Shown here piece after piece: positions 1 through 10,368 of a stretch of DNA of 64,000 nucleotides. The translations under genes and the position numbers were made by a program. The stretch comes from Alphaproteobacteria bacterium (lineage in GTDB: Bacteria; Pseudomonadota; Alphaproteobacteria; Sphingomonadales; Sphingomonadaceae), in contig QBLU01000003.1 of assembly GCA_003241875.1 (NCBI GenBank), forward strand, positions 1 through 64,000, in the 5' to 3' direction. The notes under the pieces are model-generated. The model did not search any database. It had not been told where the DNA came from and saw only the letters and a list, made by a program, of their open reading frames with translations. Every line of letters begins with the position of its first letter. Positions within the stretch are counted from its first letter, which is position 1.

Positions 1-226
1 GGGTTGGGGTCGGAGTTGGAGTGGGGGTCGGCGTCGGCGTCGGCGTCGGCGTTGGTGTCGGAGTTGGTGTCGGAGTTGGTGTTGGTGTTGGAGTGGGTGT
101 GGGAGTCGGTGTCGGAGTGGGAGTCGGAGTCGGAGTCGGAGTGGGGGTCGGCGTTGGCGTCGGCGTGGGAGTCGGCGTGGGTGTCGGAGTAGGCGTCGGG
201 GTTGGAGTCGGCGTCGGCGTCGGCGT
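1..226. repeat. Hexanucleotide-type repeat tract encoding (Thr-Pro)n
   Basis: The tract is built of degenerate hexamers of the type GTCGGN/GTTGGN on the plus strand. In the minus-strand gene frame they read ACN CCN, a Thr-Pro dipeptide, about 37 times. The unit is six bases, so gain or loss of a unit keeps the frame. The tract reaches the window edge and may be longer. Its plus-strand reading (Gly-Val repeats) is a shadow. Confidence 0.85.
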
Positions 227-2800
227 TATCGCTCGCGTCGCCGTCAGCTGCACGTCGTTGGCATTGTGCACCAGCGCCAGCGTCAGGAACGGCAGGTCGA
301 CCTCCGATACCCCGGCGAACGTCCCCGTCACGCCGCCGGTCGCCGACAGGATGGTGAACGACGTACTGCCGGCAAAGCCCGCCTCGGGCGTCAGCGATCG
401 CACCACGACGCTGCCGCCGCCCAGCGTCGCCGCGCCGGTCACCGCGACGCGGTCGCTGGTGCCGTTGCCGAGCACATCGACGAGGTAGCGGCTGCCCGCC
501 GCGGTCGTGAACGTCCCCAGCACGTTCGCCGTCGCGATCGTGCCGTTGCCGCCGGGCGACAGGTCGCCGGCCACGCTCAGGTTGCGGATGCTGCCGCCGA
601 GGTTGAACAGCGTGCCCGCGCTCGTCGCCACGTCGACGGCATTCAGCGTCGCGCCGAGGTTCAACCGGCCTTCGCGCAGTTCATAGCGCGTCGCCAGCGG
701 CGCCGTGCCGTCGATGGTCACCGTCGCGTCGCCGAACTGGGCGATGGTTTCGACGTTGCTGACCATCAGGCCGCCGATCTCGGGGACGACGATCGTCGCG
801 CCGGCGGCGAGGTTGAGGTTGATGGTGTCGTTGCCGGCGCCGCCGTCGACGCTGTCAATGGCCAGGATGTCGGCCAGCGTCGGCGCCTGGAAATTCAGCA
901 CGTCGTCGCCGGCGCCGAGCGCCACGGTGCCCGACAGCGTGCCGTTGACGATGGTGACGCTGTCGTTGCCGGCGCCGAAATCGACGTTGCCGACGAGCCG
1001 GCTGCCCGCCTCGAACGCCAGCACGTCGGCACCGCCGCCAAAGCGCAGGTCGCCGGTGACGACGCTGGCATTGCGGGCGCGGAAGGTCGTCGCGACATCG
1101 CCGTCGACGAGCAGCGCCGCCGACCCCGCCGCCACCGTCACATCGGCGGCATCGATCGTCACCGCCGCGGTCGAGGCGGTGCCGACGACGACGATGGCGT
1201 TGGAGCCGGCCCCCGTCGCCACGACGTCCCCTGTCGTCGTGAAGCGCATCACCGAATTGGCGCCGCTGCCGACCAGCCCGACGACATCCGATGCCGCGCC
1301 CGTCGTGCGCAACGTCGCGCTGTTTTCCACCGTCGCGTCATCGGCATAGGTGATGATTGCGGTGCCCTGCGCCAACGTGATGTCGCCGCTGTTGCGCACC
1401 GTCGCGATGCCCGGATTGTCACCGCTGCCGGCGCCGTCGAGGTTGACCGACAGGCCCACCGAATTGATCGTGTTCGACGCCAGCCCGCGGATGCTGCCGG
1501 AATTGACCAGGGTGACGTTGACCGTGTCGTCGCGGGTCGCGAACACGGTGATGCCCTGCGCGAACAGCGTGCCGAGCTCGATGGCGCCGCTGTTGTCGAC
1601 GTTCATCGTATAGTTGCCGTTAGCCGGCGCGCCGCTCGACGACACCGCGATGCCGCGGCTCGACGCCCCCGATACCGACGTCAGCGCCGCGTCGTTGTCG
1701 ACGGTCAGCGTGCCGGTGCGGGCCTGGTTGAGCACCAGGAAACCGTTGCTGTTGGTGGCGTTGGTCATGCGCACCGTGCCCGCGGCGGCGTTGAGCACCG
1801 TCAGGTCGACGCCCTCGCCGCGGCCTTGCGCGAACAGGCCATTGTTGTCGGCGCCGCTGATGGCGATGGTGCCGCTGTTCTCGATCCGCGCAAAGGTGCC
1901 GGCGCCGCCGACATTGCCGGCGGCAAAGCCGGTGATGCCATGGGTCGCCTGGCCCTGCGCATCGATGGCGCCGCTGTTGACGATGGTGGCGCGGCCGCCC
2001 GACACCAGGGTGTTGAGCACGATGCCCGACGCGATGCCGGCGAAATCGCTGTCGTTGGTCGCCGCCGCCGGCCGCACCGTGATGGCGCCGCTGTTGGTGA
2101 TGCGGGTGATGCCGCCGGCGGCGCCGTGGACGGCGAGGATGCCCGCAGTGACGCCGGTGCGCTCGCCGCTGCCGCCGGTGGTGGCGCTCAGCACGCCCGA
2201 ATTGACGATGGTGATGTTGCCGGTCGCCTCGTTGGAGGAGGCGGCGAGGGCAAAGCCGCTCTGGTTGGTCGTGCGCACCGTGACGGCGCCGCGGTTGGTG
2301 ATGCTGGCGTTGCTGTCGCCTGAAAAGACCGCCGCCTCGATGCCGGCATTGGCCTGTGCGCCGCCGTCGGCAACGATTGTCGCGCCGCTGTCGATGGTCG
2401 CATCGAAGCCGTTGCGCACGATAAGGATGATGCCCTGCGCCGGCTCGGTGATGCCGAGGTTGTCGAGGGTGCGGATGACGACGCCGTCGGCGACATTGAT
2501 GGTGAGGTCGCGGTCGCTGCGGTCGGCGCCGATGCCGAACAGGCCGGGAGGCGCGATGTCGCCGGTGACGTTGTTGATGTTGATGGTGCCGACGGCGGCA
2601 TGGCCTGCCGACTGCTGCGAGGTCACGCCGCCCGCCAGATTGCCGGTGCAGGTGGCGACGCCGGCGACGATCGGGCACGCCGCCGACCCGACGACGACCT
2701 GCTGGGTGGCGCCCGGCCCCGCTGCGATGCCGAGCGCCAGCGTCGATGCGCCGACCAGCCAGTTGCGCCGCTGCCGTGTCAGTCCGAAACCATCGATCAT
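1..2800 (-). CDS. Large secreted repeat protein (adhesin/autotransporter-like), N-terminal part, runs off the window
   Basis: This minus-strand frame is open from an ATG at 2800 to the window edge, giving 933 codons without a stop. The N-terminus ([17 protein letters not shown], then a hydrophobic Ala/Leu stretch) looks like an export signal. The body is a long run of short Gly/Asn/Asp/Thr/Ile-rich units such as GTINI, GATIV and TITNSG, as in right-handed beta-helix surface proteins. The last 75 or so residues in the window are a Thr-Pro repeat linker, so another domain must lie outside. It is divergent from the ECF sigma gene, 142 bases away. By composition it is a secreted adhesin or autotransporter passenger. 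The C-terminal anchor is not visible, so the export route is unknown. Confidence 0.7.
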   Translation of the reverse strand, partial: MIDGFGLTRQRRNWLVGASTLALGIAAGPGATQQVVVGSAACPIVAGVATCTGNLAGGVTSQQSAGHAAVGTININNVTGDIAPPGLFGIGADRSDRDLTINVADGVVIRTLDNLGITEPAQGIILIVRNGFDATIDSGATIVADGGAQANAGIEAAVFSGDSNASITNRGAVTVRTTNQSGFALAASSNEATGNITIVNSGVLSATTGGSGERTGVTAGILAVHGAAGGITRITNSGAITVRPAAATNDSDFAGIASGIVLNTLVSGGRATIVNSGAIDAQGQATHGITGFAAGNVGGAGTFARIENSGTIAISGADNNGLFAQGRGEGVDLTVLNAAAGTVRMTNATNSNGFLVLNQARTGTLTVDNDAALTSVSGASSRGIAVSSSGAPANGNYTMNVDNSGAIELGTLFAQGITVFATRDDTVNVTLVNSGSIRGLASNTINSVGLSVNLDGAGSGDNPGIATVRNSGDITLAQGTAIITYADDATVENSATLRTTGAASDVVGLVGSGANSVMRFTTTGDVVATGAGSNAIVVVGTASTAAVTIDAADVTVAAGSAALLVDGDVATTFRARNASVVTGDLRFGGGADVLAFEAGSRLVGNVDFGAGNDSVTIVNGTLSGTVALGAGDDVLNFQAPTLADILAIDSVDGGAGNDTINLNLAAGATIVVPEIGGLMVSNVETIAQFGDATVTIDGTAPLATRYELREGRLNLGATLNAVDVATSAGTLFNLGGSIRNLSVAGDLSPGGNGTIATANVLGTFTTAAGSRYLVDVLGNGTSDRVAVTGAATLGGGSVVVRSLTPEAGFAGSTSFTILSATGGVTGTFAGVSEVDLPFLTLALVHNANDVQLTATRAITPTPTPTPTPTPTPTPTPTPTPTPTPTPTPTPTPTPTPTPTPTPTPTPTPTPTPTPTPTPTPTPTPTPTPTPTPT

Positions 2801-2942
2801 GTCTGTTCCCCGGGGCCAGCGCCAAGCCGCTGCTGTCTTCAAAGGCGCGGCCGTGGCGCCAAACGGCTCACGCCCCTTGCGATTTTTTTCGCATGGCCGG
2901 CGTCACGAACCGCCTTTACGACTGCCAACAAACTGTTAACTT

Positions 2943-3506
2943 ATGAAAATGAGCGGAGTCGGGGAGCATGATACGCGGGCCTTGCTGGTCCGCTGGCGGG
3001 GTGGGGACATGCTCGCCCGCGACGCGCTGTTCGCCGCCTTTTATCCCGACCTGCGGCGTTCGGCGGCGGCGATGTTGCGCGGCGAACGCGGCTGCTCGCT
3101 GTCGACCGGCGACCTCGTCCAGGAATCGGTCGCCCGCCTGGTGGCGCTCGATCGCATCGACTGGGCCGACGCCCAGCATTTCAAGGCGTTGTCGGCGACG
3201 ATGATGCGGCGTGCGCTGCTCGATCACCTGCGCTCGCGCCGCACCAACAAGCGCAAGCATGAAAAGGTCGAGCTGCTCACCGGCATCGCGCTCGACGACC
3301 CCGATTGCGAGATCGAGTGGCTTTCGGCGGCGCTCGACGACCTGGCGCGCATCGACCCGGAACGCGCCGATATCGTCGAGATGCGCTATTTCGGCGGTCT
3401 CGAGATCCGCGACATCGCCGCCGTCCTCGGCTGTTCGGAGGCCACGGTGAAACGCCGCTGGACGTCGGCGCGGCTCTGGTTGCTGGCCGAAATGTCCGAC
3501 GCCTGA
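2943..3506 (+). CDS. ECF-family RNA polymerase sigma factor (Sig-70_X6 type)
   Basis: A 187-residue sigma-70 family protein with only regions 2 and 4. Region 2 spans about residues 20-95 and contains the DLVQESVARL segment. Region 4 spans about 125-180, with a helix-turn-helix around IRDIAAVLGCSEATVKRRW. The pattern matches the ECF group usually encoded next to Ser/Thr kinases. Its stop overlaps the start of the kinase gene by one base (TGATG), so the pair is translationally coupled. No anti-sigma factor is adjacent, so control probably runs through the kinase (inference). An ATG two codons downstream is an alternative start. No strong ribosome site is seen before either. Confidence 0.88.
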   Translation: MKMSGVGEHDTRALLVRWRGGDMLARDALFAAFYPDLRRSAAAMLRGERGCSLSTGDLVQESVARLVALDRIDWADAQHFKALSATMMRRALLDHLRSRRTNKRKHEKVELLTGIALDDPDCEIEWLSAALDDLARIDPERADIVEMRYFGGLEIRDIAAVLGCSEATVKRRWTSARLWLLAEMSDA

Positions 3507-5869
3507 TGGCCGACGCGGCGCTCGATGCCCGCGCGCTGCCCCTGCTCGACGCGGCGCTGGCGCTGCCGCCCGACGCCCGCGATGCCTTCATCACCGATGC
3601 CAGCGGCGATGATCCCGCCCTCGCCGCCCGCCTGCGCCGCCTGCTCGCCGCCAGCGACGATTCGCGCCTGCGCACCGGTTCGGCCGCCGCCGCGGTCGCC
3701 GATGCCCCCATGCCCGACCGCACCGGCCGCTATCGCATCACCCGGCTGATCGGCGTCGGCGGCATGGGCGCCGTCTATCGCGGCGAGCGCGACACCGGCG
3801 ATTTCGACCATGTCGTCGCCATCAAGCTGATCCGCCCCGGCGCGCTGTCCGACGTCTTCATCGAACGCTTTGCCCGCGAACGCCAGACGCTCGCGCGCCT
3901 GTCCCACCCGCATATCGCCCGGCTGTTCGATGGCGGCGAAACCCCGGTCGGCGAGCCCTATATCGTCATGGAGTTCGTCGACGGCATCCGGCTCGACGAA
4001 TGGCTGGCGTCGGGGCCGACCATCGCCGCGCGCACCGCGCTGTTCCTCGATGTCTGCAGCGCCGTCGGCTTTGCCCACCAGAACCTCATCATCCACCGCG
4101 ACCTGACCCCGGCCAACATCCTCGTCGACCGCGACGGCAACGCCAAACTCATCGATTTCGGCATCGCCCGGCCGCCGCTCGCCACCCCGCCCGATCGCGT
4201 GCCCGGCGTCGTCGCGCGCAGCCTGACGCCGGGCTTCGCCGCGCCGGAACGCATCGCCGGCGATCCCGCCACCACGCTGTCCGATGTCTATTCGCTCGGC
4301 GTCCTCCTCGCCCTGATGCTGCCCGAAGAAAGCGACCCCGATCTGGCCGCGATCATCGCCCGCGCCCGCGCCGCCGATCCGCAGGCGCGCTATGCCAGCG
4401 TCGACGCGCTCGCCGCCGATGTCCGCGCCTGGCAGCGCGGCGACGTGGTGGCGGCGCGCAACGGCGGCCGCCGCTATCGCATCGGCCGCTTCGTTGCCCG
4501 CCACCGCATCGGCGTCGCCGCCGGCACCACTGCCGTCGTGCTGCTGGTCGGCGCGCTCGCTACCACGCTGGCCGCCAATGCCCGCGCCGAGACCGCGCGT
4601 GCGGAGGCCGAGCAGCGCTTTGCCCAGACCCGCGCCATCGCCCGGTCGCTGCTGTTCGATGCCTATGACGAGGTCGGCAAGGTTCCGGGCAGCGCCGTTG
4701 CCCGCGCCAAACTCGCCGAAACCGGCCAGACCTATCTGCTGGCGCTGGCCGGGCAAGAGGATGCGCCCCGCGACGTCCGCGTCGAAACCGGCCTCGGCTT
4801 CCTGCGCCTCGCCAAGGTCGTCGGCAACGGCGGCGACAACCAGCTCGGCCGGCTCGAGGACGGCAACAAGCTCATCGGGCGCGCCGAAGCCATCCTGGCG
4901 CCGCTGCACCGCCGCTACCCCGATGATCCCGCCGTCACCATCGCCTATGCCGACCTGCTCGTCGAACAGACCGCGACCGCGCTCTACACCGACAACGATC
5001 CGACGCTGGCCCGGCGCAAGGCGCTCGAAACCCGCCGGTTGCTGGCCGCCGATCCGGCGCGCAACGTCGATTCGGCCCGGCTTTATGCGCTCGCCTCGCA
5101 GGGGCTGGGCGACAGCTATGCCTGGGGCGACGATTATGCCGCCGCGCGCACCGAATATCGCGCCACGGAGGCCTTCATCACCGGCCTGCCGCCGGCGCTC
5201 GCCACCGCCCGGCCGCTGCGCATGGTCCGCTCCGCCAACCTGCGCCTGCTCGGCGAGGCCAACCACAAGCTCGGCGACGAGGCCGCGGCGCTCGCCGCCG
5301 TCGACCAGGCCGTTGCCATCAACCGCGCGCTGGTCGCCGCCTATCCCGACGATCCCGCGCTGCCGCGCAAGCTGGCGATGTCGCTCTGGTACCGCGCCAT
5401 CCTGCAACGCGCCGGCCATGACGAGGCCGCGGCTATGCTTTCGATCAGCGAAGCCACCGACCTTGCTCGCGCGCTGCGGCTGCGCAGCAACGGCGACGCC
5501 ACCTCGCTGCAACTGCTCTCCACGGTCGGCGAGGTCCAGGCCCAGTTGCTTGGCGACCTCGGCCGCCATGCCCAGGCCTTTGCCATCTCCGATGAAGTCA
5601 TAGCCGCGCATCGCCGCATGGTGGCGCTGGCCGGTGACACCGCCGGCGCCCGCCGCAGCATGGCGACGGCGCTGACCACCAGCGGCGGCAATTTCTACAT
5701 CGGTGGCGCCCGCGACCGCGCCTGTGCCGCCTGGCGCGAGGCGCTGGCCCTGTTCGAAGGCAACCGCACCGTCGGCGAAGGCGACCGCACCAAACTGATG
5801 CCGCGCCTGCGCGCCGCCATCGCGCAATGCGCCGCCGGCGCCCCGGTCACGGTCTTCGACGACCTCTGA
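3506..5869 (+). CDS. Membrane Ser/Thr protein kinase with C-terminal TPR-like region
   Basis: A 787-residue protein. An N-terminal helical segment (1-70) is followed by a Pkn-type kinase domain (about 77-310): Gly-rich loop LIGVGGMGAVY, ATP lysine K107 in VAIK, catalytic HRD at 197-199, DFG at 217-219 and APE-like APER at 246. The usual HRDLKP reads HRDLTP, so the catalytic-loop Lys is Thr (T201). A single membrane helix lies at about 334-357. The remaining 400 or so residues are Ala/Leu-rich helical repeats of TPR type, predicted periplasmic. It is coupled to the upstream ECF sigma gene. It probably phosphorylates that sigma factor or another regulator in response to an envelope signal (inference). 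Confidence 0.85.
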   Translation: MADAALDARALPLLDAALALPPDARDAFITDASGDDPALAARLRRLLAASDDSRLRTGSAAAAVADAPMPDRTGRYRITRLIGVGGMGAVYRGERDTGDFDHVVAIKLIRPGALSDVFIERFARERQTLARLSHPHIARLFDGGETPVGEPYIVMEFVDGIRLDEWLASGPTIAARTALFLDVCSAVGFAHQNLIIHRDLTPANILVDRDGNAKLIDFGIARPPLATPPDRVPGVVARSLTPGFAAPERIAGDPATTLSDVYSLGVLLALMLPEESDPDLAAIIARARAADPQARYASVDALAADVRAWQRGDVVAARNGGRRYRIGRFVARHRIGVAAGTTAVVLLVGALATTLAANARAETARAEAEQRFAQTRAIARSLLFDAYDEVGKVPGSAVARAKLAETGQTYLLALAGQEDAPRDVRVETGLGFLRLAKVVGNGGDNQLGRLEDGNKLIGRAEAILAPLHRRYPDDPAVTIAYADLLVEQTATALYTDNDPTLARRKALETRRLLAADPARNVDSARLYALASQGLGDSYAWGDDYAAARTEYRATEAFITGLPPALATARPLRMVRSANLRLLGEANHKLGDEAAALAAVDQAVAINRALVAAYPDDPALPRKLAMSLWYRAILQRAGHDEAAAMLSISEATDLARALRLRSNGDATSLQLLSTVGEVQAQLLGDLGRHAQAFAISDEVIAAHRRMVALAGDTAGARRSMATALTTSGGNFYIGGARDRACAAWREALALFEGNRTVGEGDRTKLMPRLRAAIAQCAAGAPVTVFDDL

Positions 5870-6002
5870 ACAAATATTATCGCCCGGCTGACCCGTTCGC
5901 CGGCGTTTGCGCGCCTTTACCTTGCAGGGTCGCGCGGTGCGGCCTGCCCCCGGGCATCGGCACCACGCCGCCGGGGCGCGCGACAGCAGACGGGGGTTCT
6001 CG

Positions 6003-6899
6003 ATGATACGGCAAGCTTACACGATCGCGCGGGCGGCGGCATTGCCGGCGATCGCCCTGACACTCTCGACACTGACGCTCTCGGCACTGGCGGCCACGGC
6101 GGCACAGGCCGCCTATTTCGTCCGGCCGGTGCTCCAGTACAATGGCGAACGCGTCGATGGCATCATCCAGAACGGTACCACCCAGGCCTCGCAGACCTTC
6201 AACGATGGCTATCAGGCCCTGGAAGCGCATGTCGATCTCGCCGACGGCACTATCAAGACCTATCTCGAGATGAACGGCCCCGGTTCTGGCTTCGGCATCG
6301 CCACCGGCACCATGGGCGACCGCATCCGCTTCACCGGCGAAACCGGCACCCCGGTGCGCTTTTCCTTCGATTTCGACGGCGTGATCACCGCAGCCCAGGA
6401 AACGCTGGGCGGTGCCTCCGCCTCGGGTTCGCGCTACATCGGCATCCAGGCGTTCTTTGCCGTCTTCGACGCGGCGTCCGGCGCGACCTACAACAACTGG
6501 ACGCGATTCGATCCCAAGGGCAGCGAGGCGTTGCTGAACAACGATGTCTCGCTCACCTTCAACTACGATGATCCGGCCTTCACCGAATTCGTCTTCAACA
6601 GCGATCTGGGCGGCTGGCTCGATCTGGTCAGCGGCAATTCCTACGACGTCTTCGCCGCCTTCAACCTGATCGCCCAGCCCGGCGACGATGTCGGCCCGGT
6701 CACCATGAACTTCCTCAACACCGGCACCATCGGCATCGATGCCCCCGCCGGCGCCAGCTTCACGTCCCAGTCCGGCGTCTTCCTGGGCTTCAGCCAGACC
6801 CCGGGCGTTCCCGAACCCGGCAGCTGGGCGCTGCTCATCATCGGTTTCGGCAGTATCGGTGCCCTGGCGCGCCGCCGGCGCGTCGAGGTCGCCGCCTGA
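6003..6899 (+). CDS. PEP-CTERM (PEPxxWA) secreted protein
   Basis: A 298-residue exported protein. A signal peptide covers about residues 1-36 and ends in an Ala-rich cleavage region before AYFVRP. The C-terminus carries the tripartite exosortase signal: the motif PEPGSWALLI, a hydrophobic helix and a terminal Arg cluster (ARRRR). The ATG at 6003 is chosen because the signal peptide begins there; the frame is open further upstream. The mature domain is not recognised. It is the third gene rightward after the sigma/kinase pair, 133 bases downstream, and may be a target or part of that locus (inference). Confidence 0.85.
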   Translation: MIRQAYTIARAAALPAIALTLSTLTLSALAATAAQAAYFVRPVLQYNGERVDGIIQNGTTQASQTFNDGYQALEAHVDLADGTIKTYLEMNGPGSGFGIATGTMGDRIRFTGETGTPVRFSFDFDGVITAAQETLGGASASGSRYIGIQAFFAVFDAASGATYNNWTRFDPKGSEALLNNDVSLTFNYDDPAFTEFVFNSDLGGWLDLVSGNSYDVFAAFNLIAQPGDDVGPVTMNFLNTGTIGIDAPAGASFTSQSGVFLGFSQTPGVPEPGSWALLIIGFGSIGALARRRRVEVAA

Positions 6900-6973
6900 T
6901 CGCGTTGCCTCAGGCGCGACGTGTCGGCGCCGGCAGCCGGAGTCCAGGGCTCCCGCTGCCGGCGAACCTTTGC

Positions 6974-8821
6974 CTACGCCTTTTGCACCCGCGCGATCAT
7001 GCGATCGACGACGCCCGGCAGCGCCGCCAGCGGGACACCGCCGGTTTCGACCAGCGCATCGTTATAGTCGCGCACGTCGAACCTGGCGCCCAGCACCGCC
7101 CTGGCCCGCTCGCGCTGCTTCAGGATCTCGTTGTGGCCGATCTTGTAGCCGCAGGCCTGGCCGGGTGACGCGCAATAGCGATCGATCTCGCTGGTGACGG
7201 CACCGCGGTCGCGGCCGGTTTCGGCGACCATCGTGTCGATCGCCTTGGTGCGGCTCCAGCGCATGGCGTGCAGCCCGGTGTCGACGATCAGCCGCACGGC
7301 GCGGAAACGCTGGGCCTGGAAATAGCCGAGGCGGCCGAACGGATCATTGTCGTAAAGGCCGAATTCGTCGACCAGCTGCTCGGCGTACAGCGCCCAGCCT
7401 TCGGTGAAGGCGTTGAAACCGATCAGCTGCGCCATCGGCGACACGATTTCGGGATGTTCGGCGAGGAAGGCGCCCTGCCAGGCATGGCCGGGAATGGCCT
7501 CGTGCGCGGTCAACGAGGCCAGCGTCCATTGCGGCCAGAAGCCCATTTCCTTCAGGTTGATGTAGTAGATCGCCGGGCGCTTCCCGTCGGCGCTGGCAAA
7601 GTTCATGTAGCCGAGGCTGGCGCCGTCCTGGATGTCGACGGGCACGCGCCGGACCTCGACATCGGCCTTGAGCCCGAGCTTCGAAACCCGCGGCATCAGC
7701 GGCCGGATGGCGTCGATGCGGCCCTGGCAATAGGCGATGACCGCGTCGCGGCCGGCATCGCTGTCTGGCTGCAGGAAGCGCGGGTCCGACGTCAGCGCAA
7801 CGGTGCGTTCGCCCACCGTGCCCTTGGTCAGGCCCTGGCTGCGCAGGATCTTGTCCATTTCGGCCTCGATGGCGCGATTCTGTTCCCAGCCGGTCTTGTG
7901 GATCTCGGCGGCCGACAGGCTCGTCGTCGTCTGCGCTTTCAGCAGATAGGCGTAATAGGCCTCGCCATCCGGCAGCTTCCAGACACCGGCGTCGTCATTG
8001 GTCTTCAGCGCCTTCAGCGCCGCCATCTGGCGATCGAGCGCCGGATAGATCTTGGCCGTCACGGTCGCGGTGGCGCGGGCGGTCGGATCGGGCAGGCCGA
8101 GTTTCCTGGTGCGCGTCGCGATCGAGGTGACAAAGCGCGATTCGCCGGCCGCGACGCCGCGCAGCTGCGCCTGCTGGCCGAGCGCGTTGGTGACAATGAA
8201 ATTCGGCGGGATGACGCCCTTGGCGGCGTCGGCGGTGATGCGGGCGGTTTCATCGTCGATGTTGCGCGCGACCTGGTCGAGCCGGCTCATATAGGCATCG
8301 GCGCCGGCGGCATCCTCCACCCGGTGATAGCTGTCGAGGAATTCGGCGGCCTGGCTGTAGGTGCCGTTCTGCTGGGTGACGACATAGGGCGTGCCGCCGC
8401 TGGTGCCCGAATAGCCGAAGGGGAAGCGTTCGCCGGCCCTGGCGGTGTCGAGCGCCCAGACCGCGGCATCGTAATTGTTGATGTCGGCGCCCTGCAGCTT
8501 GCGGCGGTCGAATTTGCCGAGCAGCGCCCGCGACGTGGCAAAGACGCGGCGGTCCTCGGCCTCGCCGGCGGGAGAGGCGTCGCCCAGCCGCGAGGCAAGC
8601 ACGGCGTTGGCGCCGCGATCCATGCCGAGCAGCGTCGCCTGTTCGGGGCTGCGCTGGAGCAGCTGGTCGGCGATGGTCCTGAACGCGGCGGCGAGTTGCG
8701 GATCGCCGGCGGCTGGCGTGGCGGTGGGCGTGGCGGCGCGTGCCGCGGCGGGCAGTGCCGTCATGGCGCCGGCGGTGGCAACGCCCTGCAGCAGCTGGCG
8801 GCGCGTGGTGGTATCGAACAT
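6974..8821 (-). CDS. DUF885 family exported metallopeptidase-like protein
   Basis: A 615-residue protein with a twin-arginine type leader (TTRRQLLQGVA, then an Ala-rich stretch ending AARA), so probably exported folded by Tat. The rest matches the DUF885 family, including the zinc-site-like TAHEAIPGHAWQ (HExxPGH) near residue 430, followed by an acidic helix with an FNAFTEGWALYAEQL stretch. Family members are predicted peptidases of poorly defined substrate. Its start overlaps the stop of the flippase gene by one base (TGATG), placing it in a three-gene leftward operon with the flippase and flavin reductase. No functional link among the three is evident. Confidence 0.85.
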   Translation of the reverse strand: MFDTTTRRQLLQGVATAGAMTALPAAARAATPTATPAAGDPQLAAAFRTIADQLLQRSPEQATLLGMDRGANAVLASRLGDASPAGEAEDRRVFATSRALLGKFDRRKLQGADINNYDAAVWALDTARAGERFPFGYSGTSGGTPYVVTQQNGTYSQAAEFLDSYHRVEDAAGADAYMSRLDQVARNIDDETARITADAAKGVIPPNFIVTNALGQQAQLRGVAAGESRFVTSIATRTRKLGLPDPTARATATVTAKIYPALDRQMAALKALKTNDDAGVWKLPDGEAYYAYLLKAQTTTSLSAAEIHKTGWEQNRAIEAEMDKILRSQGLTKGTVGERTVALTSDPRFLQPDSDAGRDAVIAYCQGRIDAIRPLMPRVSKLGLKADVEVRRVPVDIQDGASLGYMNFASADGKRPAIYYINLKEMGFWPQWTLASLTAHEAIPGHAWQGAFLAEHPEIVSPMAQLIGFNAFTEGWALYAEQLVDEFGLYDNDPFGRLGYFQAQRFRAVRLIVDTGLHAMRWSRTKAIDTMVAETGRDRGAVTSEIDRYCASPGQACGYKIGHNEILKQRERARAVLGARFDVRDYNDALVETGGVPLAALPGVVDRMIARVQKA

Positions 8822-10368
8822 CAAGAACTCCCCGGGGACATGGTGATGGGTGCGCCGCCGGGCGGCTCGGTACCGGCGGGATAGGTGGGCGGCGCGCCGC
8901 GCAGGCGCCGGGCGAAAAGCAGCCGGTCGGCGCCCTTGAAACCGAAGCGCCAGATGATCGCGCCGTAAAGCGCCAGCACGATGAACTGGCCGAGCGCCAG
9001 CTGGAACCATTCGGGCGTCTGCATGAAGGCGAGGCCCAGCGCGAACGCCGGCAACGCCGCGACCAGCATGATCCAGCGCCAGCCGGCGACCGGGTGGCCG
9101 AGAATGCGCGCCAGCAGCCGGGATTTCGCCACCGACAGGAACAGCGCCGAAATGGCGAGGCCCGCCGCCGCGCCGACGCCGCCGTACAGCGGCACCAGCA
9201 GCAGGCTGGCGCCGAGCTGGATGGCGATGCCGACCAGCGACCACATCAGATTGGCATTGCGCGCGACATAGATCAGCGCACCTTCGGCGACGGCGGCCTG
9301 GGCGGCGAGCAGCTCGACCGTCAGCAGCACGGCGAGCACCACCGCGCCGCTGGCGAACACCGGCCCGAACAGCCCCATGCCGGCCTGGCCGGTCAGGCCG
9401 AGCGCGAGCACGACGCCAAGTTGCGCGGCGCCGACCCAGAAGCTGATCTGGCGGACGTGGGAAGCGACCTTGCCGATATTGCCGGCCGCGAGATTGGTGG
9501 TGAGCACGGGGGCAAGGATCGGATCGAAGGAGGATTTCAGCCGCTGCGGCAGCGACGCAATCTGCTGCGCGACATAATAGATGCCGACGATTTCGGGGCT
9601 GGCGAAGCGGCCGAGGATGAAGATGTCGAGGCGGCGGGCGCCCCATTCGGCGATATCGGCGCCGGCGAGCGGCAGGTTCAGCCGCGCCAGCCGCCAGATC
9701 CGCGCCGGATCGACGTGCCAGTCGGGCGCCCAGCCGAACTGCCGGAACGCCGGCCACAGCGAGGCGATGGCGGCGGCGACCATCGACAGCACATAGGCGA
9801 TGATGAGGCCGTCGGGCTTGAGCATGGTGAAGGCCAGCGCCAGCGCGGCGATGCTGAGCGTCCACGGCTCGACCAGCGAGCGGGCGGTGACGGTGGCGCC
9901 GATATTGTGGCGAAAGGCGAGGCCGGCGAGGCTGATGTCGGACAGCACGATGGCGACGATGATGAGCGGGAACAGCCGCATCAGCCCGGTGATCTCGCCG
10001 CTGGGAAAGACGATGCGCGGCACCGCGATCAGCACCGCGGCGCCGGCCAGCGCCGCGATCACCGAGACGAGCAGGCCATCGTAAAGCGAATGCGCCTCCG
10101 CATCGGACCGCGCTTCCGATGCGGCGCCGCGAAGCGCCATGTCCTCCGCCAGGCCGCGCTTCAGGCCCAGCGTGGCCAGCATGGCGACCAATTCGACGAC
10201 CATCGTCGCATAGGCGAAGCGGCCGAGCGCGGTGGCGCCGTACAGCCGCCCGGCGATGAACAGGAACGGAAAGCGCGCCGCCAGCCGCAGCACATAGCCC
10301 AAAAAGCTGGTGCGGCCGCCGCGCGCCAGTTCGGCGGTCTCGGCGGCGGCTTTCGCGTCAGCCGACAT
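8821..10368 (-). CDS. Polysaccharide/lipopolysaccharide flippase-type membrane protein (MATE/Wzx-like)
   Basis: A 515-residue polytopic protein with roughly 12-14 hydrophobic helices and the layout of oligosaccharide flippases of the MOP superfamily: an N-terminal FLGYVLRLAARFPFLFIAGR segment and a repeated helix pattern. It probably moves lipid-linked glycan units across the inner membrane. The last ten codons of the flavin reductase gene side overlap its start by 11 bases and its own stop overlaps the DUF885 start, so translation is coupled on both sides. No polymerase or ligase gene is adjacent. The exact substrate cannot be read from the sequence. Confidence 0.78.
   Translation of the reverse strand: MSADAKAAAETAELARGGRTSFLGYVLRLAARFPFLFIAGRLYGATALGRFAYATMVVELVAMLATLGLKRGLAEDMALRGAASEARSDAEAHSLYDGLLVSVIAALAGAAVLIAVPRIVFPSGEITGLMRLFPLIIVAIVLSDISLAGLAFRHNIGATVTARSLVEPWTLSIAALALAFTMLKPDGLIIAYVLSMVAAAIASLWPAFRQFGWAPDWHVDPARIWRLARLNLPLAGADIAEWGARRLDIFILGRFASPEIVGIYYVAQQIASLPQRLKSSFDPILAPVLTTNLAAGNIGKVASHVRQISFWVGAAQLGVVLALGLTGQAGMGLFGPVFASGAVVLAVLLTVELLAAQAAVAEGALIYVARNANLMWSLVGIAIQLGASLLLVPLYGGVGAAAGLAISALFLSVAKSRLLARILGHPVAGWRWIMLVAALPAFALGLAFMQTPEWFQLALGQFIVLALYGAIIWRFGFKGADRLLFARRLRGAPPTYPAGTEPPGGAPITMSPGSS

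Noticed and set aside
21-488. Plus-strand Gly-Val repeat protein
   Set aside because: It is the antisense of the Thr-Pro tract. The minus strand holds a 933-codon open frame with a signal sequence and coherent repeat composition.
266-2939. Long plus-strand Arg/Asp/Ala-rich open frames of up to 685 codons
   Set aside because: High GC content makes long antisense frames. They are Arg/His-rich without motifs and lie opposite the repeat protein.
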